This document shows, in pieces, positions 62,937-64,000 of a stretch of DNA of 64,000 bases. The stretch's first letter is position 1. Each line of letters begins with the position of its first letter. Below the pieces are notes generated by a model that did no database searches, was not told where the DNA came from, and was given only the letters and a program-made list of their open reading frames with translations. This DNA is from Holophagae bacterium (GTDB lineage Bacteria > Acidobacteriota > Holophagae > Acanthopleuribacterales > Acanthopleuribacteraceae): assembly GCA_030429565.1 (NCBI GenBank), contig JAUIFE010000027.1, positions 1 through 64,000 of the forward strand. Reading direction: 5' to 3'. Both the position numbers and the translations under genes were made by a program.

Positions 62937-63876
62937 CGTTGACCACCTCGCAATCGGCGGGTAGCCAAGCCGCAACCCTGTCGGGTCGGCGCCGCAACCA
63001 CTCGACGGCGGCGTCCTGTTTGGTATACCCTTCAAAATCGATTAAGGCGGCCATCGATGAAAAGTCGTCCTTAGTCAGGACAATATTTTTGATGAGGTTA
63101 AAGGCGCAAGGCCGCCGTGCGACCAACTCGGCGCTGACGACCTTCTTAATCCAACCCTTGCTGGGATTACCACAATCGTAGGTGGCAGTGGGGTTGATCC
63201 CCCAGGCGGGGTTTTCATGACATTCGGGCTCGAAAGCGGGAAATTCGATAAAGGAACCTGAAAAGTAGTGTTCAATCGAGTTGGGCGTCCAGTTATAAAC
63301 CAAAATCGGTTGCCGTCGCTGCACGGCGTCGGCCATTTCGATCCAAACGGCCTCAGGTTGAAGCGCGGCAACAATCTTGAAATTGAGGTTAAGCGCGCGA
63401 ATTTTGTCGTCCTCGTGCTGCGTCCAGGGACCCATCAACACCATGCCGACACCCTTGGAATCTTCGGTGGCAAATAATTTGGCGCACTGATTGAGCGCGC
63501 GCCAATCGGGCAAGCCGGGACAGAGCTCGGCAACATAGTCGGGATACCACCACTCTTCACGGGTTTTCACATCGTGGTAGCCGGCCGAAACCAGTAATCC
63601 CGAATCGAGCGAGAGGTTTAGCGTTTGCTCCATCGAACCCTGCCAGACTTCCATCTGCACGTGGAGCAGGCCTTTCTCCATGGCAAAAAACTGCTGGTAA
63701 ATGTCACTGGGTCGATAAACAACCCGAAAACCCAAGCGCTCCAAAAGGTTGCCTGTCACATAGGACAACACGATTTGGCTACTCCAGGTATTTTCGGCCA
63801 AAATCACGGGCTGCGATTCGTCGTTAGGATGCGGCCCCGAAACGCATAGAAGCCACCACCACAACGCGGCGATCAC
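62929..63876 (-). CDS. Periplasmic glycine-betaine/choline-type binding protein (OpuAC family)
   Basis: 315 aa. GTG start at 63876 with GAGGAAC upstream. Signal peptide MIAALWWWLLCVSGP. The mature part has the OpuAC/ProX fold pattern: PVILAENTWSSQIVLSYVTGNLLERLGF, VQMEVWQGSMEQTL, a stretch of Trp/Tyr residues (EEWWYPDYVAE), and ILVYNWTPNSIEHYF. The aromatic residues could form a cage for a quaternary amine such as betaine or choline. No transporter permease or ATPase is adjacent; the next gene, overlapping by 8 bases, is a diguanylate cyclase. The protein therefore looks like a receptor for signalling rather than uptake. Confidence 0.82.
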   Translation of the reverse strand: MIAALWWWLLCVSGPHPNDESQPVILAENTWSSQIVLSYVTGNLLERLGFRVVYRPSDIYQQFFAMEKGLLHVQMEVWQGSMEQTLNLSLDSGLLVSAGYHDVKTREEWWYPDYVAELCPGLPDWRALNQCAKLFATEDSKGVGMVLMGPWTQHEDDKIRALNLNFKIVAALQPEAVWIEMADAVQRRQPILVYNWTPNSIEHYFSGSFIEFPAFEPECHENPAWGINPTATYDCGNPSKGWIKKVVSAELVARRPCAFNLIKNIVLTKDDFSSMAALIDFEGYTKQDAAVEWLRRRPDRVAAWLPADCEVVNGE

Positions 63877-64000
63877 AAGCGTTCCTCAGAGAAGTGCCAT
63901 GGCGCGAACGAATGCAGGCAACAGGGGTGGTTGGGACAAAAATAAATAAGCAGCATAGGGCGCCGACCTCGAAGAAAGCAAATCGGTATCGCTTATCTCC
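63877..64000. other. Window end
   Basis: 124 bp with no gene visible; it may hold the promoter of the betaine-type binding protein gene. Confidence 0.4.

Overview
The window looks like chromosomal DNA of a free-living Gram-negative bacterium of roughly 58% GC. Outer-membrane barrels, a TonB-dependent receptor, an RND efflux pump and type VI accessory genes support the Gram-negative assignment. A TIGR02999-type ECF sigma factor next to a TPR-tailed Ser/Thr kinase, many secreted repeat proteins and numerous two-component systems resemble marine Acidobacteriota (Holophagae / Acanthopleuribacter-like). That placement is inference from gene style only. No rRNA, tRNA, CRISPR array or phage was recognised.

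Layout. 1-762 is the 5' part of a group II intron on the minus strand, placed directly after an intrinsic terminator; only the first codons of its reverse transcriptase fall in the window. 1250-1867 is a small secreted protein. 2433-7010 is a tightly coupled operon: POTRA/barrel protein, small periplasmic protein, NtrY-like kinase, NtrX-like sigma54 activator. Then come a secreted sulfatase (7226), an ECF sigma factor plus Ser/Thr kinase (8745-11311), and three tandem paralogous small membrane proteins on the minus strand, one of them frameshifted (11351-13038). 13663-20182 holds an FG-GAP propeller protein, a LytS/LytTR-type two-component pair and an NHL propeller protein. 20623-27570 holds an FKBP isomerase and a czcCBA-type metal efflux operon led by a Cys/His-rich small protein. 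28054-32790 holds an acyltransferase, two small hypothetical genes and a divergent pair of paralogous proteins. 33182-38567 holds an AT-rich orphan gene and two S41-protease-like paralogs of equal length. 39130-42795 is a large secreted GH57/GH119-like amylase with starch-binding modules. 43129-53973 holds a HAD hydrolase, an unknown protein, a TonB receptor, a WG-repeat protein, a methyltransferase, a histidine kinase and a vWA protein. 54014-57270 holds type VI secretion accessory genes (DUF2169, TIGR02270-like). 57472-63876 is rich in signalling: a response regulator, a hybrid kinase, an immunity-like protein, and a diguanylate cyclase translationally coupled to a glycine-betaine-type binding protein.

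The most distinctive feature is a family of imperfect palindromic repeats scattered through intergenic regions between 851 and 38841, with a fragment at about 55558. All carry the terminal sequence CCTGAATTGAGCG or a variant. They occur as short forms of about 45-56 bp and long forms of 110-205 bp. Two copies bracket the AT-rich orphan gene at 33182. Other points of interest are the intron-in-terminator insertion, an orphan intrinsic terminator with an upstream structured stretch (candidate small RNA, 44890-45090), a palindrome cluster before the response regulator at 57472, and a shared N-terminal domain in three otherwise different secreted proteins.
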